Shown piece after piece: positions 52,277-61,335 of a DNA stretch of 64,000 nucleotides. The first letter of the stretch is position 1. Every line of letters starts with the position of its first letter. Source of the DNA: Halomonas aestuarii. Its GTDB lineage: Bacteria > Pseudomonadota > Gammaproteobacteria > Pseudomonadales > Halomonadaceae. The notes under the pieces are model-generated. The model was not told where the DNA came from. It made no database searches and was given only the letters and a program-made list of their open reading frames with translations. The position numbers and the translations under genes are program-made. The stretch covers positions 992,001 through 1,056,000 of the forward strand of contig NZ_CP018139.1 in assembly GCF_001886615.1 (NCBI RefSeq), given 5' to 3'.

Positions 52277-52331
52277 ACCGACAGGCGCAAGGCGCGCCAG
52301 CGTCGGTCGTCAAGAACGGCCGTCATGATCG

Positions 52332-52359
52332 CGACCGGGGCCCCCAGGGGCCCCGGTCG
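52332..52359. terminator. Strong hairpin after the receptor gene
   Basis: A perfect 13-bp GC stem (52332-52344 with 52347-52359) has a 2-nt loop and lies between convergent genes. There is no clear T-run, so a bidirectional pause or terminator is likely. Confidence 0.6.
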
Positions 52360-52375
52360 TGCGTTGGGGCACCCG

Positions 52376-53095
52376 TCAGCGGCGTGCCGCGATCGCCCGT
52401 CGCATGAAGGCCAGGATCCACCGCACCATCAGGGTATCGTCCACCGGTGCGGAGAGCGACGCCTCGCCCTGGCGCACCCGGTGGTGACCGACCAGGTCGG
52501 CGCGCAGCGCCATCAGGTCACGGGAATAGGCCTTGGTGAACTCGGGGTGCCCCTGCACGCCGAGGAAATGCTCGCCGAGCTGCATCAGGTAGCACGGGCA
52601 GAACTCGCTGCCGCCCAGCACCCGGGCCTGCGGGGGCAGGCGCTCCACCTGGTCCTGATGGCTCACCAGCAGGTCCAGGCCGGGCTGCCAGGGCACCATC
52701 CAGTCGGCGCGTTCGCTGACCCGGTTGAAGGAGAGGCCCACCCCCCAGCCCCTGTCGCTCTTCTCCACCTCGCCGCCCAGAGCCTTCGCCATCAGCTGGT
52801 GGCCGAAGCAGATGCCCACCAGCGGCTTGCCCGACGCCCACAGCGCGCGCACGAAGACCTCGAGGGCAGCGATCCAGGGCAGGTCATCGTTGACCCCGAA
52901 CTTCGACCCCGTGGTCAGCCAGGCATCCACGGCCTCGACATCCTCGGGGATCTCGCCATCCAGGCAGCGCCAGACGCGGAACGTCAGGGTCGGGTCGACC
53001 CGGTGGAAGAGCCGCTCGAACATCTCCGGATAGTTGCCGTGGGCCTCGCGAAGCTCGGGCGCCACGTCGTCGCACTGCAGCAGTCCAATCACCAT
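52376..53095 (-). CDS. Class I glutamine amidotransferase (GATase1-like)
   Basis: This 239-residue GATase-fold protein has the nucleophile elbow LVGICFGHQLMAKAL (Cys) and the His/Glu pair in GVQGHPEFT. It resembles GMP-synthase-like or gamma-glutamyl hydrolase-type proteins with no synthase domain. Function is unclear; such proteins sometimes hydrolyse gamma-glutamyl compounds. The neighbours do not narrow it. Confidence 0.85.
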   Translation of the reverse strand: MVIGLLQCDDVAPELREAHGNYPEMFERLFHRVDPTLTFRVWRCLDGEIPEDVEAVDAWLTTGSKFGVNDDLPWIAALEVFVRALWASGKPLVGICFGHQLMAKALGGEVEKSDRGWGVGLSFNRVSERADWMVPWQPGLDLLVSHQDQVERLPPQARVLGGSEFCPCYLMQLGEHFLGVQGHPEFTKAYSRDLMALRADLVGHHRVRQGEASLSAPVDDTLMVRWILAFMRRAIAARR

Positions 53096-53239
53096 CTCCT
53101 GTCCTCCTCCTCGACCGATCGACCTCGGCGTGGTGCCCCCCCCCGCCGAGCCCCGGGACGTTGTCGCCGAATGGCGACCCGGAACTCCCTGGCGCGCCTC
53201 GGGTCCATGCCTGCCACATCCTCACTCTAGGAGGTTCCG

Positions 53240-54052
53240 ATGCCCCTGATGGGAAATGCCGGCGTCGATGCCATGGAAGGCGTGGAACGTCCCTCGTCCA
53301 GCTGGACCGGCTGGGGACAGTGGCTGGCCCTGTTCACCATGACGGTGGACCACCTCTGCCGCTACGTCGTGCCGGAGCGCTGGGGGCTGGGCTGGGCCGA
53401 CGCCTCCATCGGTCGCATCGCCTTCCCCCTGTTCGCGGCCATGGTGGCCTGGCACGGGCTCTTCAACACCCGCAACCCGCTGCGCTATGCCAGGCGGATC
53501 CTGGTGATCGGCCTGGTGGCCCAGCTGCCCTACATGCTGATGCCGAGGACCTCGGACGACCTGATCCTCAATATCTGCTTCACCCTCTCGCTCGGCCTGA
53601 CGGGGGGCACCTGGCTGCAGGCCCTGCCGAGGCGGCTGGCCCATGGCGGGCTTGGCGAGGCCCGGCTGGTCGCCGAGGCCACCCTCGCCCTGGGGACCTG
53701 GCTGCTCGCCGGCCTGTGGGTCGAGTACGGCCACCATGGCCTGCTGATGATCCCTCTCTACATGCTGGCCATGCAGCGCCTTCACCTGGCCGGCGCCGAC
53801 CTTCCCGCACGCCTCGGGGCCACGGCCATGGCGCTGCCGGTGCTGGTGGTCGCGGGCCTGATGAACAGCTCCGACATGGCCAAGTCGTTCACCGTGGGGA
53901 CGACGCTGGTGGCGCTGCTGCTGGCCGCCGGTGCGGCCCGGCAGGTGCCACGCGTCGTGTGGCAGATGCCGCGACGGCTGTGGCTCGCCTGGTATCCCGG
54001 CCACTTCGCGGCGATGGCGCTATGGCTGTGGCTGGTCGGCACCCTCGGATGA
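53240..54052 (+). CDS. TraX-family membrane protein
   Basis: This 270-residue inner-membrane protein has about eight hydrophobic segments, including LALFTMTVDHLCRYVVPE near the N-terminus and AFPLFAAMVAWHGLF. The pattern fits the TraX family, named from an F-plasmid protein involved in pilin acetylation. Chromosomal homologues are of unknown function; an acyltransferase role is a guess. No plasmid transfer genes are present here. Confidence 0.75.
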   Translation: MPLMGNAGVDAMEGVERPSSSWTGWGQWLALFTMTVDHLCRYVVPERWGLGWADASIGRIAFPLFAAMVAWHGLFNTRNPLRYARRILVIGLVAQLPYMLMPRTSDDLILNICFTLSLGLTGGTWLQALPRRLAHGGLGEARLVAEATLALGTWLLAGLWVEYGHHGLLMIPLYMLAMQRLHLAGADLPARLGATAMALPVLVVAGLMNSSDMAKSFTVGTTLVALLLAAGAARQVPRVVWQMPRRLWLAWYPGHFAAMALWLWLVGTLG

Positions 54053-54252
54053 GGGCCGGCTCAGGGCCCGGCCCCTCGATGACCGGGCGGCCACCCCGGC
54101 ACCCGGGGACCAGGAAGGGCCCGAGGACCCCGAACACCACCGCGGAGAGAAGCACGGCATCGGCGACGGTGTTCGAGGAAGGATCATGCCCGGCAGTGCG
54201 ACGGTGATCGCGTCGACGCCATGAGGCGGCGTGTCACCTTGTCGCGGCTTGC

Positions 54253-54266
54253 TTGACCTGTGTCAG
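54253..54266. promoter_or_regulatory. FNR/FixK-type palindrome TTGACCTGTGTCAG
   Basis: TTGA-N6-TCAG, seven of eight matches to the FNR/FixK half-site pair TTGA...TCAA, lies about 70-85 nt before the EB_dh gene. It may be an oxygen-responsive activator site; the rest of the 54053-54336 gap shows nothing else convincing. Confidence 0.4.
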
Positions 54267-54336
54267 GCCATGAAACCATGCAAGGTCCACACTGAGAGTC
54301 AGCTACATCAGCTTACTTTCTGATTCAGGAGCTTAC

Positions 54337-55776
54337 ATGGCACGCCAAGACAAGGGCGCCACCCCGTGGCTGGTCCTGGGACTGCCCGTCGCCCTGGGCC
54401 TCGCCTGGGTCACCCAGGGCAGCGGGGTGATCGAGGACGACCCGGAGCGCAACATCTCGATTCCCGAGGCGCTCACCATGCCGCTGCAGGTCCAGGCCGC
54501 CTACAACGACGAACAGATCTTCTTCCGCTATCGCTGGCCGGCCGAACAGGCCCATGTCTACCACGACATGCTGCGCTACGAGGACGGTGAGTGGATCCGC
54601 CACGGCAGTTCCATGCCAGGCCCCGACCCCGACGGCACCTACGAGGACCGGGTCGCCATGCTGGTGGACGATGGCGGAGTGCCCGAGTTCGGTCGCTATG
54701 GCGGCTACATCACCGTCGGTGATCGGATGCGCTTCTTCAGCGACTCCGCCAGTCCGGCGGAAGTCGCCGAGCATCCCTACCTCGGCCAGGAGAAGGGCAA
54801 AAGCGACGTGCGCAAGTACCTGCCGGCCACCCGCCGCGACCAGACCGACTGGCGAAGCGTCGAGGATGCCGATGTGCTCGCCGCCCAGCGTGAGGCCGGC
54901 TACTTCCTCGATCTCTGGCACTGGCGCGCCGGGCGCTCCAATCCCATCGGGGCCTCCGACGACCAGTGGGTCGGCGAGTATCGCAACAGTGATGCCGGCA
55001 CGGGCCCCTATACCACCAACTGGGATGGCGACAACGACCGCCCGCGCTGGATGCTCGATCCCGAGCAGACCGGTCAACGAGCCCTGCGCTGGGAGGACGT
55101 GGTGTCCGGCGAGGTCGACTTCGACAGCATCTACTACCTCTCCGAGGAGAACCGCACCGACTTCGACCCCGACCACGACTGGCAGGACGGCGACGTGATC
55201 CCCCGCCGTCTGCTGCGCACGCCCGAGGGTTCACGGGGCAGCATCGCCGTCCATGGCCAGGCGCGATGGGAGGACGGCTACTGGGACGTGACCCTGGTAC
55301 GCGACCTGGACACCGGCAGCCCGCTGGATGACAAGATCCTGGCCGACCAGGGCGTCTACGACATCGGCATTGCCGTGTATCGCAACGCGACCGGCAGCCG
55401 CTGGCACTATGTCTCCCATCCCTACAGCCTGGGGCTGGGCCGGGAGGCGGACCTCCAGGCAACCGCCTTCTCCGGCGGTGCCCCCGAGTGGGACGATGCG
55501 TGGTTCGACATGACCCTGTTCTACCCCGGCCAGGTGGACTGGCCGCTGCTGATCAGCCAGGCCCATGCCGGCGCCGAGAACATCGCGCAGGGCACCCCGG
55601 TGCGCGCGCGTCACAGCGAGGAACAGCTGGCGCTCTACGGGGTGGAAATGGAGTTCAACGACGCCATCACCTCGCGGTGGTGGATGACCCTGGTGGCCGG
55701 ACTGATCGTCATGCTCGGCGTGACCCTGGCCCTGCTCCCCGGCTTCCGCTCGACGCGTCAAGGAGACCGCTCATGA
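54337..55776 (+). CDS. Ethylbenzene dehydrogenase-related heme-binding protein
   Basis: This 479-residue protein has an N-terminal hydrophobic anchor, a large beta-rich domain of the EB_dh/cytochrome c-552-like heme-binding family and a C-terminal transmembrane helix (TLVAGLIVMLGVTLALL). It is similar to gamma-subunit-type heme-b carriers of DMSO-reductase-family enzymes, but it has no molybdenum subunit nearby. The DUF2231 membrane protein overlaps its end (ATGA-type), so the two likely form a membrane heme pair. No CXXCH motif was seen, so the heme would be b-type. Electron donor and acceptor are unknown. Confidence 0.8.
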   Translation: MARQDKGATPWLVLGLPVALGLAWVTQGSGVIEDDPERNISIPEALTMPLQVQAAYNDEQIFFRYRWPAEQAHVYHDMLRYEDGEWIRHGSSMPGPDPDGTYEDRVAMLVDDGGVPEFGRYGGYITVGDRMRFFSDSASPAEVAEHPYLGQEKGKSDVRKYLPATRRDQTDWRSVEDADVLAAQREAGYFLDLWHWRAGRSNPIGASDDQWVGEYRNSDAGTGPYTTNWDGDNDRPRWMLDPEQTGQRALRWEDVVSGEVDFDSIYYLSEENRTDFDPDHDWQDGDVIPRRLLRTPEGSRGSIAVHGQARWEDGYWDVTLVRDLDTGSPLDDKILADQGVYDIGIAVYRNATGSRWHYVSHPYSLGLGREADLQATAFSGGAPEWDDAWFDMTLFYPGQVDWPLLISQAHAGAENIAQGTPVRARHSEEQLALYGVEMEFNDAITSRWWMTLVAGLIVMLGVTLALLPGFRSTRQGDRS

Positions 55777-56324
55777 CCGGCATGCACCATATGCTCGTCC
55801 ATTTCCCCCTGGGGCTCTGGGCCCTCGCAACCCTGATGATCCTGGTCGGCGCCCTGCTGCCCGGGCGGATGGCCGAACTGAGCCGCGCCGCCCTGCTGCC
55901 GGTGCTGGTGCTCAGCCTGCTCGGCGCACTGGCCGCCATCGTCTCGGGGTTCCTGGTCTGGCCCCTGGCGGCCCACACGCACAGCCCACTGGGGCGCAAC
56001 CACCTCCTGATGTCGCTGTGGTCGCTGGGCATCTTCACCATGCTCACCGTGCTCGTCTGGCGTGCCGGGGACGCCGCCTTCGACGGCGCGAGGCGCTGGG
56101 TGCTGGTGCTCCTCGCGCTGATCGGCGGGCTGTTCTTCGCCGCCGCCGGCACGCTGGGCGGCCACCTGGTCGGCGCGCCGACGGCATTCTCGGAGGTGCT
56201 CGGAGTGATGGGCTGGGAGGTCTACACCACTTTCTACAGCCCCCTGTGGGTCATCGCCGTGATGGTGCTCATCGGGGTCGGCTGCGCGGCCCTGGGGCGC
56301 AGGGGACGCCGCTCGGTCGACTGA
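55773..56324 (+). CDS. DUF2231-family membrane protein
   Basis: This 183-residue membrane protein has about five hydrophobic segments and MHHMLVHFPLGLWALATLM at the start. The His-rich N-terminus (HHMLVHFP) and HSPLGRNHLLMSLWSLG are typical of DUF2231 proteins, where His could bind heme. It overlaps the EB_dh gene by 4 nt, so it may carry electrons across the membrane for it. The reaction is not known. Confidence 0.82.
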   Translation: MTGMHHMLVHFPLGLWALATLMILVGALLPGRMAELSRAALLPVLVLSLLGALAAIVSGFLVWPLAAHTHSPLGRNHLLMSLWSLGIFTMLTVLVWRAGDAAFDGARRWVLVLLALIGGLFFAAAGTLGGHLVGAPTAFSEVLGVMGWEVYTTFYSPLWVIAVMVLIGVGCAALGRRGRRSVD

Positions 56325-56339
56325 CCGGTCACCCGACAG

Positions 56340-56366
56340 AAAAAGGCCCCGCTCATGCGGGGCCTT
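56340..56366 (-). terminator. Intrinsic terminator of purEK
   Basis: A 10-bp stem (56343-56352 with 56357-56366) has a TCAT loop; the minus-strand reading is followed by a T-run from the AAAAA at about 56340-56344. It lies just beyond the purK stop. Confidence 0.75.
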
Positions 56367-56389
56367 CGACCTTGACCGAGGGAAACGCC

Positions 56390-57502
56390 CTACTCGAAGC
56401 TGAAGCGGGGCTCGGGCGCCTCCGGCAGCAGGGCCGCGCAGGCGCGCACCCGCTCCAGCAGCTCGGCATGGGTGGGCGCCAGCAGGTTCACGTGGGCCAG
56501 CTTGCGACCGGCACGCTCGGACTTGTCGTAGCGGTGCAGGTGGGCATCCGGCAGCGCGAGGATCTCGGCCGCCTCTCCTTCCCGACCGATCACGTTGACC
56601 ATGCAGGTAGGCATGCGCGCCGAGGTGTCGCCCAGCGGCAGGCCCTGGATGGCCCGCAGGTGGTTCTCGAACTGGCTGGTCACCGCGCCGTCGATGGACC
56701 AGTGGCCGGAGTTGTGCACCCGCGGCGCCATCTCGTTGGCCAGCAGGGCGCCATCGCGGGCCTGGAACAGCTCCAGGGTCAGCACGCCCACGTAGTCGAG
56801 CTCGTCGAGCAGCGCGCGGATGTAGCCGTCGGCGAGGTGCTGGACGCTGTCGTCGAGGTCCGGCACGGGGGCGATGGAGTAACGCAGGATGCCGTCCACG
56901 TGCTGGTTCTCGGCCATGGGGTAGAAGGCCACCTCCCCGTCACGGCCCCGCACGGCGATGATCGACACCTCGCGCACGAAGTCGACGAAGGCCTCGACGA
57001 TCAGGCGCGGATGGTTGATCGCGCGCCAGGCATCACGGGCCTCGCTCGGGTCCCGGATCACCGCCTGCCCCTTGCCGTCGTAGCCCTCGGTAACCGACTT
57101 GGCCACCACCGGCGCGCCCAGCTCGCGGGTCGCCGCCTCGAGGGCCTCGGCGCTCTCCACCAGGCGATAGGCCGGGGTTGGAATGCCCAGGCGATCGAAC
57201 AGCGCCTTCTCCTCGGCGCGGTTCTGGCAGATCCGGATCGCCTCGCTGGAGGGATGGACCGGCCGGTGCTCCTCGATGGCCTGGACCAGCGGCACCGGCA
57301 GGTGCTCGAACTCGTAGGTGACCAGGTCGACCTTCTCGAGGAAGGCCTCGAGGTGCTTCCTGTCGGTGTCGATCATCACGTCCCCGATGCCGGCGCTGGG
57401 GTGGCCGGTGGTATCGAGGAAGGTGAAGCGGTTGGCCAGCGGGTAGCCTGCCAGGGCGAGCATGCGCCCCAGCTGGCCGGCTCCCAGTACGCCAATGTTC
57501 AT
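56390..57502 (-). CDS. purK: N5-carboxyaminoimidazole ribonucleotide synthase
   Basis: This enzyme uses ATP and bicarbonate to carboxylate AIR in purine synthesis. It has 370 residues. The N-terminal Rossmann segment MNIGVLGAGQLGRMLALAG and an ATP-grasp domain with PVVAKSVTEGYDGKGQAVI and NEMAPRVHNSGHWSIDGAVTSQFE are characteristic. The start at 57502 fits family length; it lies 13 bp after purE in one operon. Confidence 0.96.
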   Translation of the reverse strand: MNIGVLGAGQLGRMLALAGYPLANRFTFLDTTGHPSAGIGDVMIDTDRKHLEAFLEKVDLVTYEFEHLPVPLVQAIEEHRPVHPSSEAIRICQNRAEEKALFDRLGIPTPAYRLVESAEALEAATRELGAPVVAKSVTEGYDGKGQAVIRDPSEARDAWRAINHPRLIVEAFVDFVREVSIIAVRGRDGEVAFYPMAENQHVDGILRYSIAPVPDLDDSVQHLADGYIRALLDELDYVGVLTLELFQARDGALLANEMAPRVHNSGHWSIDGAVTSQFENHLRAIQGLPLGDTSARMPTCMVNVIGREGEAAEILALPDAHLHRYDKSERAGRKLAHVNLLAPTHAELLERVRACAALLPEAPEPRFSFE

Positions 57503-57515
57503 GGGGTCTCTCCTG

Positions 57516-58028
57516 TCACTCGGCCGCGGGACGCGGGTCGGGGTTGTCGAGCACGGTCTGGGTCTGCTCGGCGCGGAAGGCCTCCACGGCGCGTCGCACC
57601 TCGTCATCCTGCAGGCCGACGACCTGGGCGGCCAGCAGGCCGGCATTGGTGGCGCCGGCCTTGCCGATGGCCAGGGTGCCCACCGCGATGCCGCCGGGCA
57701 TCTGCACGATGGAGAGCAGCGAATCCAGCCCCTTCAGCGCCTTGGACTCCACCGGCACGCCGAACACCGGCAGCGCCGTCTGGGAGGCCACCATGCCCGG
57801 CAGGTGGGCCGCCCCGCCGGCGCCGGCGATGATCACCTGCAGGCCGCGCCCGGCGGCCTGCTTGGCATAGTCGAACAGCAGGTCCGGGGTGCGGTGGGCG
57901 GAGACGACCCGGGTCTCGAAGGGCACGCCCAGGCGCTCGAGCATGGCCACGGCATGCTCCATGACGGGCCAGTCCGACTTGGACCCCATGATCACGCCGA
58001 CCTTCGGCGACTCCTGCGATGACGACAT
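57516..58028 (-). CDS. purE: N5-carboxyaminoimidazole ribonucleotide mutase
   Basis: This enzyme converts N5-CAIR to CAIR. It has 170 residues, with [26 protein letters not shown] and [15 protein letters not shown] typical of class I PurE. CAGGAG lies 6 nt before the ATG. It is the first gene of purE-purK. Confidence 0.96.
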   Translation of the reverse strand: MSSSQESPKVGVIMGSKSDWPVMEHAVAMLERLGVPFETRVVSAHRTPDLLFDYAKQAAGRGLQVIIAGAGGAAHLPGMVASQTALPVFGVPVESKALKGLDSLLSIVQMPGGIAVGTLAIGKAGATNAGLLAAQVVGLQDDEVRRAVEAFRAEQTQTVLDNPDPRPAAE

Positions 58029-58263
58029 CTGCGACTCCTGAAAACGGACGACGAAAGCGCCACGGGGCAGGCACCCCGCGGCACGGTCAAGAATGGAAGA
58101 CGTGCATTCTAGCAGAGCCGTGCGCCCGCTTCCTCACCCGCCGGGCCCCGTCGCCACGTCGCGACAACGCTTTCATCCTGAGTGCCAGATTGGCTGTTAG
58201 GGTCATGGTGTGAGGGGCGAAGGACCACGCCGCTCCTGTTGCGTCCAACAAAGGAGAGAGACC

Positions 58264-58677
58264 ATGAAACAGCCACTGATCCTGATCGCCGCCCTGACCG
58301 GTGCCCTGATGCTGGCCGGCTGCGACGACGGCGGCGACACCGCCGCGAGCGAGACGACCACCCAGGCAGAGCCGCAGGTCGAGCAGGACATGCAGCAGGC
58401 CGCCGACGAGACGGCCGAGACGATGGACGCCGCCGCCGAGGAGGCCGAGCAAGTCGCCGATGCGACGGCCGATACCCTGGATGCCGCCGCCGAGGAGGCC
58501 GCGAGCAAGACAGAAGACGCGATGGAGGCCACCGGTGAGATGGCGGCGGATGCCGCCGATGCCACCGAGGAGGCGGCCAGCGACGCCATGGACGCCGCCG
58601 AGGACCCCACCGTCGAGGCCACGGTCGAGACCGAAGCAGAAGCCTCAGCCGACGTCGAGACCTCCTCCAGCCAGTGA
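58264..58677 (+). CDS. Acidic alanine/glutamate-rich lipoprotein
   Basis: This 137-residue protein begins KQPLILIAALTGALMLAGC, with a lipobox LAGC, so Cys at about residue 20 would be lipidated. The mature part is almost entirely Ala, Glu, Asp, Thr and Met. DAAAEEA occurs twice in similar helical units, then variants, giving an acidic amphipathic or coiled-coil tail. No enzymatic domain is seen. It may be an envelope-spacing or stress-associated protein. AAAGGAGAGAGACC precedes the ATG. Confidence 0.8.
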   Translation: MKQPLILIAALTGALMLAGCDDGGDTAASETTTQAEPQVEQDMQQAADETAETMDAAAEEAEQVADATADTLDAAAEEAASKTEDAMEATGEMAADAADATEEAASDAMDAAEDPTVEATVETEAEASADVETSSSQ

Positions 58678-58685
58678 CCCTGACG

Positions 58686-58723
58686 ACAGGCCCCCGCCCG
58701 AGGCGACTCGGGCGGGGGCCTGT
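58686..58723. terminator. Strong hairpin after the lipoprotein gene
   Basis: A perfect 17-bp GC-rich stem (58686-58702 with 58707-58723) has a GCGA loop and is followed by GTCGTTC. It likely ends the lipoprotein transcript and faces the TAXI permease gene. Confidence 0.7.
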
Positions 58724-58778
58724 GTCGTTCCAGGGGCACCATGAACGAGCCCTCGGGCCCGCTCACCCGCCCCCGGGC

Positions 58779-60770
58779 TCAATGGCGCCGACTGACCATC
58801 CAGTTGCCGGCCAGGATCAGCACCATCGCCGCCGCCCCGGCGATCTCCACCGAGAGGCTCGGGTAGAAGACCCCGACGATCGCCGGCAACAGCAGCAGGC
58901 GCATCGGCCAGGCCATGCGCGTGAACAGGTACCCCTCCAGGGCCGCGGCGAAGGCGCCCAGGGCCAGGAAGCCGGTGAAGGCGGTCCACACCAGCAGCGG
59001 CCACGGCCCCCCCATGATGATCTCCGGGTTGTAGACCATGAACAGCGGGATCAGGTAGAGCCCCTTGGCGAACTTCCAGGCCTGGAAGCCGGTATCCATG
59101 GGCTTGGCCCCGGCGATGGCCGCCCCGGCGAAGCCGGCCAGGGCGATGGGCGGCGTGACGTTGGAGTCCTGGGAGTACCAGAACACCACCAGGTGGGCGA
59201 TCAGCAGCGGCACGCCGAACTCGGCGGTCAGCGCCGGGCCCACCAGCACGATCAGCACGATGTAGCTGGCGGTCACCGGCAGGCCCATGCCCAGCACCAG
59301 GCTCGCCAGCAGCACCATCACCAGCGCCAGCAGCAGGTTGCCGCCGGAGAAGGCCATCATCATGGAGGAGAACTTCAGACCCAGGCCGGTCAGCCCCACC
59401 ACGCCGACGATGACGCCGGCCACGGCACAGGCCATGGAGACCGCCACGGCATTGCGGGCGCCCAGTTCCAGGCCGCCGACCAGCTTGACCAGCCCGGCCT
59501 TCAGTGCCTCGCGCAGGGTATCCCCGGTCACCTTCTGACCCTCGCGCGGCGCGATGAACAGGAACCACACCGCGAAGCGCAACACCGCCACCGCCAGCAT
59601 GGTGAGGATGGCGTAGTAGCCGACCCGCATCGGCGACATGTTCATCACCAGCAGCCACACCAGCACCGCCAGCGGCAGCAGGAAGTGCCAGCCGGCCCCC
59701 ATCACGTCGCGCATCTGGGGAAGCTCCGAGCGCGCCATGCCCTGCATGCCTTGCTTGAGGGCGATGATGTGCACGAAGAGGTAGACGGTGGCGAAGTACA
59801 TGACCGCCGGCAGGATGCTGACCTTGACCACCTCGAGGTAGGGCATCCGGGTGTACTCGGCGATCAGGAAGGCCCCGGCCCCCATCAGCGGCGGCATGAT
59901 CTGCCCGCCGGTGGACGCCGCGGCCTCGATGCCGCCGGCCTGGGCCGGCTTGAAGCCCAGGCGCTTCATCAACGGGATGGTGAAGGCCCCCGTGGTCACC
60001 ACGTTGGCGATGGCACTGCCGGAGATCGAGCCCATGCCCGCCGAGGCGATGACCGCCGCCTTGGCCGGGCCGCCGCGCTGTCGCCCGGTGGCGGCATAGG
60101 CCAGGTCGATGAAGAACTTGCCCGCGCCGGTGATCTCCAGGAAGGCGCCGAACAGCACGAAGATGAAGATGTAGGTGGCGGCCACGCCCATGGGCAGGCC
60201 GAAGATGCCCTCCTGGCCCAGGTAGAGCTGACCCACCACGCGGTCCAGATTGTAGCCGCGGTGCTCGAGGATGCCCGGCAGGAACTGGCCGAGCCACGGC
60301 AGCTCGCCCCTCGGCCCGGCGAAGGCATAGAGAATGGCGATCAGGCCGATGACGGTCATGGCCAGCCCCACCGCCCGGCGGGCCGCCTCCAGCACGGTGA
60401 CGGTGGCGATGCAGCCGACGACGATGTCGGTCTGGCTCCAGAAGCCGGCACGATCGATGATCGCGTCGAGGTAGAGCACCAGGTAGCCCCCGGTGATCAG
60501 TGCCCCGCCGACGAAGGCGGCATCGACCAGGCCACTGATCGGGCCACGGTCACGACCGGGCCCGAGCAGCGGAAACATCAGGAAGGCCAGCATCATGATC
60601 AGCATCAGGTGGATGCTGCGCTGGTAGAAGAGCCCCAGCGGCTGGATACCGGCGGAGTAGAGCTGGAACAGCGACAGCCCCACTGCCACCAGGGTGATCA
60701 GCCACAGCACCCGGCGGGAATGGTTCGCCTTGCTGCCGGGGATGATGGGGGAGGTGCCCGAATCGCTCAT
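58779..60770 (-). CDS. TAXI-type TRAP fused permease (DctQM)
   Basis: This 663-residue membrane protein fuses the DctQ- and DctM-type permease parts used with TAXI receptors. It has an N-terminal group of helices, then the large domain with GAFLEITGAGKFFIDLAYAATGRQRGGPAKAAVIASAGMGSISGSAIANVVTTGAFTIPLM, a segment conserved in the 12-TM part. It is last in the minus-strand set receptor, DUF1850, permease. Substrate is unknown, but glutarate genes lie upstream. Confidence 0.92.
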   Translation of the reverse strand: MSDSGTSPIIPGSKANHSRRVLWLITLVAVGLSLFQLYSAGIQPLGLFYQRSIHLMLIMMLAFLMFPLLGPGRDRGPISGLVDAAFVGGALITGGYLVLYLDAIIDRAGFWSQTDIVVGCIATVTVLEAARRAVGLAMTVIGLIAILYAFAGPRGELPWLGQFLPGILEHRGYNLDRVVGQLYLGQEGIFGLPMGVAATYIFIFVLFGAFLEITGAGKFFIDLAYAATGRQRGGPAKAAVIASAGMGSISGSAIANVVTTGAFTIPLMKRLGFKPAQAGGIEAAASTGGQIMPPLMGAGAFLIAEYTRMPYLEVVKVSILPAVMYFATVYLFVHIIALKQGMQGMARSELPQMRDVMGAGWHFLLPLAVLVWLLVMNMSPMRVGYYAILTMLAVAVLRFAVWFLFIAPREGQKVTGDTLREALKAGLVKLVGGLELGARNAVAVSMACAVAGVIVGVVGLTGLGLKFSSMMMAFSGGNLLLALVMVLLASLVLGMGLPVTASYIVLIVLVGPALTAEFGVPLLIAHLVVFWYSQDSNVTPPIALAGFAGAAIAGAKPMDTGFQAWKFAKGLYLIPLFMVYNPEIIMGGPWPLLVWTAFTGFLALGAFAAALEGYLFTRMAWPMRLLLLPAIVGVFYPSLSVEIAGAAAMVLILAGNWMVSRRH

Positions 60771-60807
60771 CGTGGTCCTCTCGCAGGATTGTCCGCAGGG
60801 TTGTCGT

Positions 60808-61329
60808 TCATTCGGGAGCGCCGGCAGGCAGGGCCAGCCGGATCGTCACCCGCTCGTTGGCCGCCAGGCGGCTCAGGCTGGTGCGGGACCCGTCGATCAC
60901 CAGGCGATGGTCGACGCGCATCGCCCCCACCCGCAGCCGATAGGCGTTGCCCGGCACGGGCTCGTCGATATCCTCGATCCAGTAGCCGCCCTCGCCGTCG
61001 GAGACCTGGCGGCCGCGTCCGGGGATGTGGTCCAGTCCCGCGGCGAAGTCGGGCAGGTGGCTGCGCCTGAGCACCATGTGCCCGTCCCGGTGGCGATAGC
61101 AGTCCAGCACCGGGAAGCCCTCGACCGAGTGGTTCCACTCCAGGCACCAGCCCTCGCCCTCGGGCATGGGAAAACTCACCAGCCGCTCGCCGTCGGCGTC
61201 CAGCACTTCCAGCCGGACTTCCGACCGAGGCGTGTCGGCCGCGGCCGCCGGGCCGCCGACCGCCAGTCCCACAAACAGCAGCAGGGCGGGCAGCCAGGCC
61301 CGCCCCGCGTTCAGGCGTGTAACGCACAT
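60808..61329 (-). CDS. DUF1850-family protein of the TAXI operon
   Basis: This 173-residue secreted or membrane-attached protein has a signal-like N-terminus (WLPALLLFVGLAVGGPAAAA). The later CLEWNHSVEGFPVLDCYR and DFAAGLDHIPGRGR segments fit DUF1850, a small family often encoded beside TAXI-type TRAP genes. It may assist receptor-permease docking; this is not proven. It starts 6 bp after the receptor stop. Confidence 0.85.
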   Translation of the reverse strand: MCVTRLNAGRAWLPALLLFVGLAVGGPAAAADTPRSEVRLEVLDADGERLVSFPMPEGEGWCLEWNHSVEGFPVLDCYRHRDGHMVLRRSHLPDFAAGLDHIPGRGRQVSDGEGGYWIEDIDEPVPGNAYRLRVGAMRVDHRLVIDGSRTSLSRLAANERVTIRLALPAGAPE

Positions 61330-61335
61330 CGGGGA

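Noticed and set aside
53240..54052. TraX-like gene as a sign of a conjugative element
   Set aside because: No relaxase, pilus or other transfer genes are nearby, and chromosomal TraX-like proteins are common.
53889..54155. A minus-strand frame starting with a hydrophobic VLLSAVVFGVLGPFLV segment
   Set aside because: It mostly overlaps the TraX-like gene, uses a GTG with no ribosome site and loses protein-like character after the first 25 residues. It could be a remnant, but support is too weak.
58674..61070. A 798-codon plus-strand open frame
   Set aside because: It is antisense to the TAXI permease and DUF1850 genes; the sequence is His/Gln/Asp/Gly rich and shadow-like.
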